NCBI GenBank assembly: GCA_900103495.1
Contig: FMWZ01000015.1
Location: forward strand, 60,869-124,868
DNA length: 64,000 bases
Source: Lachnospiraceae bacterium G11
GTDB lineage: Bacteria > Bacillota > Clostridia > Lachnospirales > Lachnospiraceae
Reading direction: 5' to 3'
Of the stretch, positions 8,525 through 17,345 are shown one piece after another. The translations under genes were made by a program, and so were the position numbers. Under the pieces are notes generated by a model that did not search any database, had not been told where the DNA came from, and saw only the letters and a list, made by a program, of their open reading frames with translations. Each line of letters starts with the position of its first letter. Positions within the stretch are counted from its first letter, which is position 1.

Positions 8525-8540
8525 CTACAATATATTGTGT
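8525..8540 (-). promoter_or_regulatory. NrdR box upstream of nrdD
   Basis: The minus-strand sequence ACACAATATATTGTAG agrees with the NrdR consensus (acaCwAtATaTwGtgt) at 14 of 16 positions. It lies about 18 bp upstream of the -35. NrdR represses ribonucleotide reductase genes when dATP is high. Confidence 0.8.
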
Positions 8541-8584
8541 TTCATTTGTTACATTTTCGTTTATTTTGTGCTTTGTCTTGCATC

Positions 8585-8623
8585 AAAAAACGCGATAAAA
8601 CCGTCGTTTTCGGCTTTATCGCG
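8585..8623 (-). terminator. Intrinsic terminator of the TPR lipoprotein gene
   Basis: The arms CGCGATAAAACCG (8591-8603) and CGGCTTTATCGCG (8611-8623) pair with one mismatch and are followed on the minus strand by six T. Confidence 0.85.
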
Positions 8624-8632
8624 TTATGTAAA

Positions 8633-8648
8633 CTACTATATATTGTGG
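8633..8648 (-). promoter_or_regulatory. Second NrdR-like box
   Basis: Minus strand CCACAATATATAGTAG, 13 of 16 matches to the NrdR consensus, centred 108 bp from the first box. It lies directly after the lipoprotein stop codon and before that gene's terminator, so it may be a remote half of the nrdD operator or chance in AT-rich DNA. Confidence 0.45.
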
Positions 8649-9695
8649 TTACCTGGTTTTTAAAAATTCATACTCTCTTGCCGCTTCCGAATCATCCGGA
8701 TAGGTTCTCACATAGTTCTCCATAAGAACACTTGCCTGCTTAAATTCACCCAGATGTTCATAGGCTACTATCTCGTTGAAAGCCAGGGTCTGCATCATGC
8801 CGTTGTCCTCAATCTGCATGGCACTCTGGAAGGCCTCCAAAGCTCCCTGGTAATCACTCATCTTAATCTTGCAAAGGCCCATCTGATTATATACCGAAGC
8901 ATTGGTGGTATCTTTTACAAGGTAATCATTATAAACGCTTATGGCGTAATTATAATCGCCGGTAGCTTCATAGGATTTGCCAAGATACAGGCAGGCATCC
9001 GCCGAACCTTCACCCTTTGCGGTCTCCAGATATCTGCATGCCTGTGCATACTCACCAAGATAATAGTAAACTCTGCCCAAATCGTAATCGGATAACCTGT
9101 TGCCGTAATCCGTAAGCATATTATTAAGATAATCCTTGCCGATTTCCCCGTATCCGTTCTGATTCAGTGCATCTACTATATCAATAAGTTTGTCACAGTC
9201 CTTGGGATATTTGGCTATTACCACGTCAAAATCATCTTTGGCCCCTGTGTAGTTGTCCTGCTCCAGTCTGGCAACGCCCCTTAAATAGTAGGCGTCCATC
9301 TCATTCTTCCTGAGTCCCAGTATGGCATCAAAGGTACTCTCTGCCTGAGCGGGATTTCCCATCTTAAGATATGCGGTAGCCAGATAATAGTTAACGTCAA
9401 AGTCCACATCCTGCACAACCCCATCGGATAGTGCGAGGCATTCAAGAAATGCGTTTACGGCATCCTCATATCGGGTAAGCCCCATATATGCCAGGCCCTG
9501 TCCCCTCTTAATGAGCCTCTCGTTCTCTCCGGCTTCCTCTGCCTGTGCAAAAGCCTCAAGAGCGGATTCATATTCCATTCTCTCAATGGCACCCATTCCC
9601 TCACTTATGTGAAGTTCGTCCTCATTCTCCCCGCAGGCGGCAAGAATAAAAGACATGGAAAGGATTGCCAGTATATATTTAATCTTGCGATACAT
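8649..9695 (-). CDS. TPR-repeat lipoprotein
   Basis: A 348-residue exported lipoprotein. The signal peptide ends in the lipobox LAAC with Cys21 as the lipidated residue, followed by GENEDEL. The mature part is a run of about eight tetratricopeptide helix pairs (motifs such as G-x-G-L-A-Y-M-G-L, A-L-E-A-F, Y-L-G), an alpha-solenoid for protein contacts at the outer face of the membrane. No catalytic domain is seen. The start at 9695 is chosen because GGAG lies 8 nt upstream; the frame also opens at a TTG at 9716. It follows the TetM-like gene by about 45 bp and may be read from the same transcript. Its partner is unknown. Confidence 0.8.
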   Translation of the reverse strand: MYRKIKYILAILSMSFILAACGENEDELHISEGMGAIERMEYESALEAFAQAEEAGENERLIKRGQGLAYMGLTRYEDAVNAFLECLALSDGVVQDVDFDVNYYLATAYLKMGNPAQAESTFDAILGLRKNEMDAYYLRGVARLEQDNYTGAKDDFDVVIAKYPKDCDKLIDIVDALNQNGYGEIGKDYLNNMLTDYGNRLSDYDLGRVYYYLGEYAQACRYLETAKGEGSADACLYLGKSYEATGDYNYAISVYNDYLVKDTTNASVYNQMGLCKIKMSDYQGALEAFQSAMQIEDNGMMQTLAFNEIVAYEHLGEFKQASVLMENYVRTYPDDSEAAREYEFLKTR

Positions 9696-9741
9696 ATATT
9701 TTCTCCATTTATCCAAGTACCATTTTACTTAAATGAAGCAC

Positions 9742-12336
9742 TCATTTCAACCCATATTTCTCCGCCAGTTCCCGTTCTTTCCCGTGAACTTCCAGTTCAA
9801 ATTCTCTGGAAGATATCAGCTTACAGCCCTCTCCTCTTATGATAATCTGCTCCAGCCCGTCGCTGGTTACAACAGTGATATCGTAGTTTTTGGAATTCTC
9901 GTGGGCAAACTTCTCTATATACTGATCTGCGGTCTGAGCTTCCTTGGTAAAAACCACGTGGATATTGTGATAGTCGAAAAGATTCTCCTTTCCGCCCCTC
10001 ACCTTATAGGCATCAAAAACCAGAATCAGCTCATGGTTAATCATGGCTTTATAATTGCTCATAACATCCATAAGTCTGTCCCTGGCGGAATCGATATTTA
10101 TATCCGCAAGCTCCTTTAGCTCCTGCCATGCAAAAATCACATTGTAGCCGTCAATGAGAAGATACGGTTTTTTCCTGGGAGCACCCTTATAAACCGTTTC
10201 TCTTTTCTCGGCATAGGCACGCTTGCTTTCAGGCTTTCTGACTCTTCTTTTCAAAAAGCCCACGCTTCCCTTTTTGTTGCTTCCCCTGTTGGCGCCGCCA
10301 AGATTGTCGATAATCCTGTCAATTTCGTCGGTTCCTATGGACATCTGTGTGCTTCTTACAGGTTCTTTGACTCTGAATACCTCAAGTTCTTCCTCATCCT
10401 CGTAAAGGTCATCATCCGTGAACTCATAGGCAGGAAGATGCATGTATTTCTCCGTTTCATACCAGGGAATCGTGGTTCCTGCCCCATGTGAGCAAAAAAC
10501 CGAATCCGCGGTGTTCTCCAAATCCGCCTCAGGGTTATAGTTAATCTCCTCTATAATCTTCTCGCTGTTGTGGCAGGGCTCATAGCCGGAAGCCACACAG
10601 ATAAGTTCTCCCTGACCTCTGGTGTAAGTCTTTAACTCAGAGTCATAATTTGACATTTCGTAGACAGAAACTCTTCCGGAAATGGTGGTGGTATCCTTGC
10701 CCGTGGTTCCCTCCACAGAGAATCTGGCCCCCATTCTTTCAAGGTCACTCATGGCCCTTCCCACGGATTCAGTGGGAAGATTAATGGTGAAATCATACAT
10801 GGGCTCAAGAAGGATATTCTCTGTCTTCATAAGTCCCTGCCTTAAGGCCCTGTAGGTTGACTGCCTGAAGTCGCCGCCCTCTGTGTGCTTAAGATGGGCT
10901 CTTCCTGCCACCAGAGTTATTTTCATATCCGTAATGGGAGAACCCGTAAGGACTCCCTTGTGCTCTTTCTCTTTTAAATGCGTGAGTATAAGGCGCTGCC
11001 AGTTAAGGTCCAGTTCATCAGTTGATACCGCAGTATCAAAGCTGAGTCCCGACCCAAGAGGCATTGGCTCCAGAAGAAGGTGAACCTCGGAATAATGCCT
11101 TAAGGGCTCGTAGTGTCCCACTCCCTCCACGGGAGAAGCCACAGTTTCCCTGTAGAGAATTTTACCCGGGGCAAAATCCACGTTGACGTCGAATCTTTCT
11201 TTTATCTTGGCTTTAAGTATCTCAAGTCCCACTTCTCCCATGACAGATATTCCAAGGGTTCCGTCATCCTCGGATTTGGTCACAGTCAGAGTAGGGTCCT
11301 CATCTTCCATCATCTTAAGTTTGGGAAGGAACGTAACCGCAGGTACCTCCGGAGGAAGGATTATGCTGTAGCTTTGAACCGGGGTCATAAGAGGTTCACC
11401 GCTTGTTTCCTTTAAACTTCCCAGGCCCCTGCCCGTAATTGTGTCAGAAAGCCCCACAAAGGCACAGATCTCTCCCTTTGTAACCTCATCTCTTGTTTCA
11501 AACTTTTCGCCACTGTATATTCTTATCTGATTAATCTTATCCTTACTGCCTTCAACCGTTTCCTTAACCTTACAGCTTCCGCCTGTAATCTTCACATGGG
11601 TAAGTCTCTCACCCTTTGAATCCCTGGTTATCTTAAATACCCTGGCACCGAATTCCTCGCCGCCTTCAACCTCCGGGGTGTATCTGCATATGAAATCCAC
11701 CAGCTCTTTAACGCCCTCATTCTTCAGGGCACTGCCCCAGAAAACCGGGAAAAGCTGTTCGTTGACCATCGTAGTCAAAATGTCGGAATCTTCGAATTTG
11801 CCCTCTTCAAGGTACTTCTCCATAAGGCCTTCGTCGCACATGGCAATGTTCTCGTCTCTGTCATCAGATGAAAAATCAACGATGCCTCCCCCGAACTTTT
11901 CACTTATATTTTCAAATACAGCTTTCCTGTCTACCCCCGGCATATCAGTCTTATTAACAAAGATAACTGTAGGAACGCCGTAGTGACGCAGGGCCTTCCA
12001 CAAAAGAAGGGTATGGCCGTCAACTCCGTCTGTGGCACTTACAAGAAGAACCGCCACATCAAGGACAGCCAGAGTTCTCTCAGTCTCCGCAGAGAAATCC
12101 ATATGACCCGGAGTATCAAGAAGAGTTACATATGTGTCTTCATGGGTAAAAATTGCCTGCTTTGAAAAGACAGTGATTCCTCGCTGCCTCTCGATGGAGT
12201 CCGTATCAAGGAAGGTGTCTCTGTTATCCACTCTGCCAAGATTCCTGATGGCTCCGGTATTATATAAAATTGCTTCCGATAAGGTGGTCTTGCCCGCATC
12301 CACGTGGGCAAGAATCCCCATAACTATTTTCTTCAT
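9742..12336 (-). CDS. TetM/EF-G-like ribosomal GTPase fused to a YacP/Rae1-type NYN domain
   Basis: An 864-residue fusion. Residues 1 to about 640 form a translation GTPase of the TetM/TetO type: G1 AHVDAGKTT (10-18), G2 RGIT (52-55), G3 DTPGH (74-78), G4 NKTD (128-131), then the EF-G-like domains II-V. After a basic linker (about 650-720), residues 722-864 form a NYN/PIN-like domain like YacP (Rae1): LIDGYN with Asp729, Asp775 in FDAYK, Asp804 in TADQY and Asp826 in TSD. In B. subtilis Rae1 cuts mRNA in the ribosomal A site, the site that TetM-like GTPases enter. The inferred role is therefore ribosome-targeted RNA cleavage or rescue rather than simple tetracycline resistance. It starts 26 bp after the terminator of the upstream kinase gene. 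Confidence 0.85.
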   Translation of the reverse strand: MKKIVMGILAHVDAGKTTLSEAILYNTGAIRNLGRVDNRDTFLDTDSIERQRGITVFSKQAIFTHEDTYVTLLDTPGHMDFSAETERTLAVLDVAVLLVSATDGVDGHTLLLWKALRHYGVPTVIFVNKTDMPGVDRKAVFENISEKFGGGIVDFSSDDRDENIAMCDEGLMEKYLEEGKFEDSDILTTMVNEQLFPVFWGSALKNEGVKELVDFICRYTPEVEGGEEFGARVFKITRDSKGERLTHVKITGGSCKVKETVEGSKDKINQIRIYSGEKFETRDEVTKGEICAFVGLSDTITGRGLGSLKETSGEPLMTPVQSYSIILPPEVPAVTFLPKLKMMEDEDPTLTVTKSEDDGTLGISVMGEVGLEILKAKIKERFDVNVDFAPGKILYRETVASPVEGVGHYEPLRHYSEVHLLLEPMPLGSGLSFDTAVSTDELDLNWQRLILTHLKEKEHKGVLTGSPITDMKITLVAGRAHLKHTEGGDFRQSTYRALRQGLMKTENILLEPMYDFTINLPTESVGRAMSDLERMGARFSVEGTTGKDTTTISGRVSVYEMSNYDSELKTYTRGQGELICVASGYEPCHNSEKIIEEINYNPEADLENTADSVFCSHGAGTTIPWYETEKYMHLPAYEFTDDDLYEDEEELEVFRVKEPVRSTQMSIGTDEIDRIIDNLGGANRGSNKKGSVGFLKRRVRKPESKRAYAEKRETVYKGAPRKKPYLLIDGYNVIFAWQELKELADINIDSARDRLMDVMSNYKAMINHELILVFDAYKVRGGKENLFDYHNIHVVFTKEAQTADQYIEKFAHENSKNYDITVVTSDGLEQIIIRGEGCKLISSREFELEVHGKERELAEKYGLK

Positions 12337-12354
12337 AGTTCACTATTATACCAT

Positions 12355-12383
12355 TAAAAAGGGCGGAGCCACATGGCTCCGCC
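12355..12383 (-). terminator. Intrinsic terminator of the nucleoside kinase gene
   Basis: A perfect 9-bp GC stem (GGCGGAGCC at 12362-12370 and GGCTCCGCC at 12375-12383) with a tetraloop is followed on the minus strand by CTTTTTA. Confidence 0.85.
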
Positions 12384-12410
12384 GAAATAAAAGCAATATA
12401 ACTTCGAATC

Positions 12411-14057
12411 TTATACGTTGAAGCAGCTTCCGCCCACGAACTCACGGCAAATGGAGTTGTTAGGAAGATTCTCTGAGCTTACTCCGATGAAGTAGTCAAG
12501 GAACTTGAGGAGTCTCTTGGCTTCATAGTACTCAGGCTCACCGGGCTCGATACCAAAGAGCAAAGGCTCAGCGTACTGCTTAAGCACTGCAAGCTCGTAG
12601 ATAAGAACCGAGTTAAAGATTGCATCTGCACCTTCCTGGAAGGGGAAGATATTCTCCTCTTCACCTCGTCTTACAGAAGGCCACATGGCAATTGTACCCT
12701 TTGCGGAGGTGCCTCTTGTTCTGGCATCTCTGACCATTCTTCTAAGGAGTCTTCCGTCTGTTGTGGGAATTCTGTTGTGGTCATCTACGTTAATGCAGGT
12801 AAGAGCACTGATGTAGATTTTGTACTTACTCTCTGAAGGAAGTGAATAGGACATCTTATCATTAAGTCCGTGAATTCCCTCTATAACCAGCACATCATCG
12901 GGGCCAAGCTGCTTAAAGTTGCCCTTGTATTCACGCTTGCCGGTTTTGAAGTTGAAGCTGGGAAGCTCAACTTTTTTGCCTGCAAGGAGATCTGTCATAT
13001 CCTTGTTAAACTGCTCAACATCTATAGCCTCAAGGCATTCGAAGTTGTAGTTGCCATCCTCATCTTTTGGAGTATCCTCTCTGTTCTTGAAATAGTCATC
13101 AAGTCCGATGGGATGAGGAATAAGGCCCTGAGTTGAAAGCTGAATTGAAAGTCTGTGAGAGAAGGTGGTCTTTCCTGATGATGAAGGACCTGCAATCATA
13201 ACAAACTTTACGCCGCCCCTTGCCGCAATATCCTTGGCAATCTCGCCGATTCTTCTCTCCTGCTCAGCCTCCTGAACAAGAATCATGTCGCTTATCTTGC
13301 CGTTACAGATGTAATCGTTCAAATCACCTACGGTCTCAATACCCAGTTTGTTGCCCCAGTCATTGGCATCTTCCAAAGCTCTGAAAAGGTTGGGCCTGTC
13401 GTCAAGAGGGTCAACAACTGTAGGAGTTTTCTTTGAAGGAAGGATAAGCATCGCTCCCCTGTCATAGGGTATCAAATCAAAATACTTGATTTCCTTTGTG
13501 CTGGGGAACATGTATCCATAGTAGTAATCGAAATAACCGTCCATCTCATAGACATTAATGGATGAGCTTCTTCTGTATTTGAAAAGTTTAACCTTATCGT
13601 CCATTCCCTGGCGCTTAAACAGTTCAATTGCTTCAGAAATAGGATAGCTTCTCTTAAATACTCTGATGTCCTCAGCCACCAGATCCTGCATACGCTGTTT
13701 AATCTTCTTTATGGTTGCAGGTTCAACCTTCACCCCATTCTTCGGACGAAGATAATAGCCTGCTCCTATTGTATACTCAAGCGTAAATGCAATCTTGTCG
13801 CCTGCCACATCCTTAACAGCTTTCATAAACATCATAATAGCTGTTCTCATATAAGTCTTGTTTCCGATGTCATTCTTTGTGGTAAAAAATTCAAGTTCGC
13901 AGTCTTTGGAGAGTTTCTTAAACAGTTCTCTAATCTTACCGTTTACGCACGCTACAGCAATTGTGCCGTCGTATTGGTCCTTGTATTCCTCGGCAATCTC
14001 CTCATAGGTTGTGCCAACAGGATATTCCTTTACTTCGCCTTTAATCTTTACTTTCAT
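12411..14057 (-). CDS. Nucleoside (uridine-type) kinase with N-terminal TGS domain
   Basis: A 548-residue protein. Residues 1-60 form a TGS-like domain (VKIKGEVKEYPVGTTYEEIA). A threonyl-tRNA-synthetase-like second domain follows (about 60-270), then a uridine kinase/phosphoribulokinase P-loop domain with GPSSSGKTT near 290. Clostridia carry this architecture widely, annotated as nucleoside kinase; the expected reaction is ATP-dependent phosphorylation of uridine/cytidine, though substrate work on this long form is limited. The start at 14057 is chosen for the GGAGG 7 nt upstream; an earlier ATG (14099) lacks such a site. A promoter lies at 14090-14118 and a terminator follows the gene. Confidence 0.85.
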   Translation of the reverse strand: MKVKIKGEVKEYPVGTTYEEIAEEYKDQYDGTIAVACVNGKIRELFKKLSKDCELEFFTTKNDIGNKTYMRTAIMMFMKAVKDVAGDKIAFTLEYTIGAGYYLRPKNGVKVEPATIKKIKQRMQDLVAEDIRVFKRSYPISEAIELFKRQGMDDKVKLFKYRRSSSINVYEMDGYFDYYYGYMFPSTKEIKYFDLIPYDRGAMLILPSKKTPTVVDPLDDRPNLFRALEDANDWGNKLGIETVGDLNDYICNGKISDMILVQEAEQERRIGEIAKDIAARGGVKFVMIAGPSSSGKTTFSHRLSIQLSTQGLIPHPIGLDDYFKNREDTPKDEDGNYNFECLEAIDVEQFNKDMTDLLAGKKVELPSFNFKTGKREYKGNFKQLGPDDVLVIEGIHGLNDKMSYSLPSESKYKIYISALTCINVDDHNRIPTTDGRLLRRMVRDARTRGTSAKGTIAMWPSVRRGEEENIFPFQEGADAIFNSVLIYELAVLKQYAEPLLFGIEPGEPEYYEAKRLLKFLDYFIGVSSENLPNNSICREFVGGSCFNV

Positions 14058-14089
14058 AGCATCGCCTCCGGATGGATAATTTACAGTTA

Positions 14090-14118
14090 ATTCTATCATT
14101 TTTCAGTTCATTTATCAA
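14090..14118 (-). promoter_or_regulatory. Sigma-A promoter of the nucleoside kinase gene
   Basis: Minus strand: -35 TTGATA (14118-14113), 17-nt spacer, -10 TAGAAT (14095-14090). Confidence 0.65.
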
Positions 14119-14206
14119 CGCCGTAACCCCTCTTCCCCTCGCCGTATAAAGTGCACAAAAACCAATCTACAAATTTGTTAGGTTTTACAGAAAAAATAAA
14201 AACACG

Positions 14207-14236
14207 TTGACGGATAAGAAAAATTGGGGTTATGGT
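14207..14236 (+). promoter_or_regulatory. Promoter of the PTS operon
   Basis: -35 TTGACG (14207-14212) with -10 TATGGT (14231-14236) at 18-nt spacing. Transcription would start near 14243, leaving a leader of about 110 nt that contains the RAT antiterminator and a terminator. Confidence 0.65.
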
Positions 14237-14271
14237 TATGTCGTAAAAATTAATACGATTCTTTTCAGGAA

Positions 14272-14299
14272 GGATTGTTACTGTTCGGCAGGCAAAACC
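14272..14299 (+). promoter_or_regulatory. RAT antiterminator element for LicT
   Basis: The sequence begins GGATTGTTACTG and ends GGCAGGCAAAACC, almost identical to LicT/BglG-type ribonucleic antiterminators of Bacillus bgl genes. Its 3' part (AAAACC) is also the 5' edge of the terminator at 14294-14335, so binding of the antiterminator protein excludes the terminator. This points to autoregulation by the LicT encoded just downstream. Confidence 0.92.
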
Positions 14300-14335
14300 A
14301 GATTTTACTTACTTTGTGTAAAATCTGGTTTTTTT
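14294..14335 (+). terminator. Conditional leader terminator of the PTS operon
   Basis: A perfect 14-bp stem (AAAACCAGATTTTA at 14294-14307 with 14319-14332) ends in a run of seven T (14329-14335). It overlaps the RAT element. Confidence 0.92.
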
Positions 14336-14353
14336 GTTCAAAGGGTTGTCAGT

Positions 14354-15178
14354 ATGCATATCAAAAAAATAATCAACAACAATATAGTGACTTCAGTGGA
14401 CGATGGATGTGAAGTTGTCGTCAGCGGTCGCGGAATAGGTTTCGGTCATCGCGAAGGTGACGTTATTCCCGAATCCAGAATCGAAAAGGTGTACCGCATG
14501 GAGAACCAGGAAAGCCTCACCAGATTCAAGGACCTGCTGGCAAAGCTACCCCTGGAAAATCTGCATATCTCAAATGAAGTTATCGCCCTGGCCAAAGAAG
14601 GCCTTGGAACCGAGCTTAATGAGAACATCTATCTCACTCTCACAGACCACATTAACTTCGCCCTGGAACGATATGACAAGGGAATGATGTTTGAGAATGC
14701 TCTGCTTTTTGAAGTAAAGGCATTCTATCCCGAGGAGTTTCGAATCGGTGAAAAGGCGGTGGATTTAATAAAGACCACCACCGGTAAGAATCTGGGTGAA
14801 AATGAAGCCGCTTCCATTGCTCTTCACATTGTCAGTGCAGAGTTAAACGAGAAAACAAGCATGGCCTTTAAACTTACCCAGGCCGTGAAGAAAATATTTG
14901 AAATCATCGAAGAAGATGTGGACAGAAGCATTCCCGGCAACTCCGGAAAGCTTGATGATCTGATTCCCACCTTTAAGCATCTTGTGTACCGACTGATTCT
15001 GAATGAACAGTACAACGGTGATGATGAGGCATTATTTGAATTCGCCACTGCAAATTACAAGGAGGAAACAAGAATCTGCAGGAAGGTAATGGACTACCTT
15101 GAAAAGCAGTTCGAGGTGACAATCCGCCCCGATGAAATGAGTTACATCATAATTCTTTTGAGAAAACTGGTTAAATAA
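14354..15178 (+). CDS. licT: LicT/BglG-family transcription antiterminator
   Basis: A 274-residue RNA-binding antiterminator. Residues 1-55 are the CAT RNA-binding domain (MHIKKIINNNIV...GRGIGF); PRD1 spans about 65-168 with His99 and His158 in the phosphorylation positions; PRD2 spans about 172-274 with His209. The second PRD2 histidine position (in the YIIILLRK stretch near the C-terminus) holds Leu, so one phosphorylation site seems lost. It binds the RAT just upstream and lets the operon be read when sugar is present. The start at 14354 is chosen because the CAT domain begins there and AAGGG lies upstream; the longer frame would include the terminator sequence. First gene of licT-IIA-ptsI-ptsH-IICB. 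Confidence 0.92.
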   Translation: MHIKKIINNNIVTSVDDGCEVVVSGRGIGFGHREGDVIPESRIEKVYRMENQESLTRFKDLLAKLPLENLHISNEVIALAKEGLGTELNENIYLTLTDHINFALERYDKGMMFENALLFEVKAFYPEEFRIGEKAVDLIKTTTGKNLGENEAASIALHIVSAELNEKTSMAFKLTQAVKKIFEIIEEDVDRSIPGNSGKLDDLIPTFKHLVYRLILNEQYNGDDEALFEFATANYKEETRICRKVMDYLEKQFEVTIRPDEMSYIIILLRKLVK

Positions 15179-15203
15179 CTTTTACGTAAAGAGAGGACAT
15201 ACA

Positions 15204-15692
15204 ATGGGATTTTTCGGAACATTATTCGGAAAGAAAGAAACAATTGAAATTGCTTCTCCGGCAAAGGGAGAACTGATTCCCATAGGGAATGTAAGTGACC
15301 CCACTTTTGCTGAGGAAATGCTTGGAAAAGGAGTGGCCCTGGTTCCTTCTGACGGTAAATTCTACGCACCCGCCGATGGAGATCTGGAATCCCTTTTCCC
15401 CACAGGGCATGCCTACTCTGTTAAGACCCCTGAAGGAACCGAAGTTCTTATTCACATAGGCCTTGATACAGTCAAACTCAAAGGGCAGTTCTTCACTCTT
15501 CATGCCACCCAGGGGGATAAGGTCAAAAAGGGAGACCTTATTGTGGAAGTAGATTTGGAAGCCGTGAAGAATGCAGGATACGACATAACCACTCCTATGA
15601 TAATTCTTGACTCTGACAACTACTCTTCCTTCGACAAAAAAACCGGAAGCGTAGCTCCCGGGGACACAGCTCTTATTCTCGAGAAGGCGTAA
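15204..15692 (+). CDS. crr: PTS glucose-family IIA protein
   Basis: A 162-residue stand-alone EIIA-Glc-type protein. His84 in VLIHIGLDTV is the phosphorylated residue and His69 the conserved partner. It takes phosphate from HPr and passes it to the IIB domain of the transporter at 17634-19076, which has no IIA domain of its own. It starts after GAGAGGA and lies 25 bp from licT and 6 bp from ptsI. Function as part of this operon's own relay is inferred from the gene set. Confidence 0.9.
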   Translation: MGFFGTLFGKKETIEIASPAKGELIPIGNVSDPTFAEEMLGKGVALVPSDGKFYAPADGDLESLFPTGHAYSVKTPEGTEVLIHIGLDTVKLKGQFFTLHATQGDKVKKGDLIVEVDLEAVKNAGYDITTPMIILDSDNYSSFDKKTGSVAPGDTALILEKA

Positions 15693-15698
15693 AAATCT

Positions 15699-17321
15699 AT
15701 GAGCAAGGAAATTAAAGGTCAGGTGGTCTCCGGCAAAATAGCCTTAGGACCAATACATGTCTTTAGAAAAAAAATACCTGTTATAACTTCGGAAACCTCC
15801 AATGATTCTAAAGAGGAATTAAACACCTTCCTTACCGCAAGAGATAAAGCCATCAAGGAACTAAAGATTCTTGAAGAAGAGGCAAACGCAAGAATGGGTG
15901 AAGAAGAAGCCATGGTTTTTTCAGTCCATGGCATGCTTTTGGAGGATCTGGACTTCGAAGACGCCGTCAAGGAATGTATAAGCGCAGGTCATAATGCTTC
16001 CTACGCTGTCAAGAAAGCCGGCGAGGATCTGGCAGTCTTCTTTGCTTCAATGGAAGACAACGACTACATGAAGGAGCGTGCCTCGGATTTCAGAGATATC
16101 GCCAATCGCGTAATCTGCAAGATTCAGGATATTGAAGACGGCATTAAACTTCCGTCGGAGCCCGTAATTCTTCTTGCCCGTGATCTTGTTCCATCCGATA
16201 CTCTGGGGCTTGATACAAATAAGGTTCTGGCCTTTGTAACCACCAAGGGATCAACCAACTCCCACACCGCTATTTTGGCGAGATCTTTAGGCATCACCGC
16301 CCTGGTTGACACAGGCGAGGAATTTGGAGATGACCTTACAGGTCAGATTGGAATCGTTGACGGAGAAAAAGGAATTTTTATAATCGATCCAAAAGAAGAT
16401 CTCCTTGACGAATACAGAAAGAGAATAAAGGAAATCCAAAAAGAAGAAGAAAGCTTAAAGAGTTTAATCGGCGAGGAAACCAGGACCAAAAGCGGTCAGA
16501 CAATAAAGATTTATGCCAACATCGGTAACTCTTCTGACGCGGCTAAGGCGCTGGAGTACGACGCCGAAGGAATCGGACTGTTCAGAAGTGAGTTTCTTTT
16601 CCTTGGTAAAAACGACTACCCCTCAGAAGAGGAACAGTTTAAGAGCTATAAAGAAGTTATCACCCTTATGAAGGGTCGTGAAGTAATAATAAGGACCCTT
16701 GATATCGGAGCCGACAAGCAGGCTGATTACTTTGGTCTTCCAAAGGAAGATAACCCCGCCATGGGATTAAGAGCCATAAGATTATGCCTTGAAAGGCCGG
16801 AGATATTTAAAACACAGCTGCGGGCAATCTACAGGGCTGCTGCTTTCGGTCCCACAGGAATCATGTTTCCCATGATCACCTCAATTGAGGAAATGGAAAA
16901 GATACTTGATTTGGTTGATAGGGTGAAAAAGGAATTAAAGGACGAGGCTCTTGACTTTGGAGAAGCAGAGCTCGGTGTTATGATTGAGACTCCTGCTGCC
17001 GCCCTGATAAGTGATTTACTGGCGGATAAAGTATCCTTTTTCAGCATCGGAACCAATGATCTGACTCAATACACCTTTGCCATGGACAGGCAAAATGCAT
17101 CCCTGGAGCCCTTTAGAGTTCCAAATCACCCGGCAATTTTGAGACTGATTGAAATGACTGTCCAAAATGCCCACAAGAAGAATGTTCGGGTCGGCATCTG
17201 CGGAGAAATGGGCGCAGATTTCGATTTGACAAAGTATTTTATATCAATTGGCGTAGACGAACTGTCTGTTTCCGCTCCAAAGATTTTGGCCCTCAGGAAA
17301 CACGTCAGAGAACTCGCTTAG
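15699..17321 (+). CDS. ptsI: PTS Enzyme I (phosphoenolpyruvate-protein phosphotransferase)
   Basis: A 540-residue, family-typical Enzyme I. The active histidine is His189 in GSTNSHTAILARS; the C-terminal PEP-binding barrel carries the usual motifs (GIGLFRSEFLF, GIMFPMI, FFSIGTNDLTQY, and VGICGEMG with the catalytic Cys). It starts the sugar phosphorelay by autophosphorylation from PEP. It sits 6 bp after the IIA gene and 24 bp before ptsH. Having it inside a sugar-specific operon, rather than in a separate ptsHI locus, is unusual. Confidence 0.95.
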   Translation: MSKEIKGQVVSGKIALGPIHVFRKKIPVITSETSNDSKEELNTFLTARDKAIKELKILEEEANARMGEEEAMVFSVHGMLLEDLDFEDAVKECISAGHNASYAVKKAGEDLAVFFASMEDNDYMKERASDFRDIANRVICKIQDIEDGIKLPSEPVILLARDLVPSDTLGLDTNKVLAFVTTKGSTNSHTAILARSLGITALVDTGEEFGDDLTGQIGIVDGEKGIFIIDPKEDLLDEYRKRIKEIQKEEESLKSLIGEETRTKSGQTIKIYANIGNSSDAAKALEYDAEGIGLFRSEFLFLGKNDYPSEEEQFKSYKEVITLMKGREVIIRTLDIGADKQADYFGLPKEDNPAMGLRAIRLCLERPEIFKTQLRAIYRAAAFGPTGIMFPMITSIEEMEKILDLVDRVKKELKDEALDFGEAELGVMIETPAAALISDLLADKVSFFSIGTNDLTQYTFAMDRQNASLEPFRVPNHPAILRLIEMTVQNAHKKNVRVGICGEMGADFDLTKYFISIGVDELSVSAPKILALRKHVRELA

Positions 17322-17345
17322 AAAAAAGAAAGGAGGAAAAACACG

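Noticed and set aside
9742..12336. Tetracycline resistance gene (tetM/tetO)
   Set aside because: It shares the GTPase fold, but the NYN fusion and chromosomal housekeeping setting argue against a dedicated, acquired resistance gene; resistance cannot be read from sequence.
14207..14353. N-terminal extension of LicT
   Set aside because: The frame is open across the promoter, RAT and terminator, which must be untranslated leader; the CAT domain begins at 14354.
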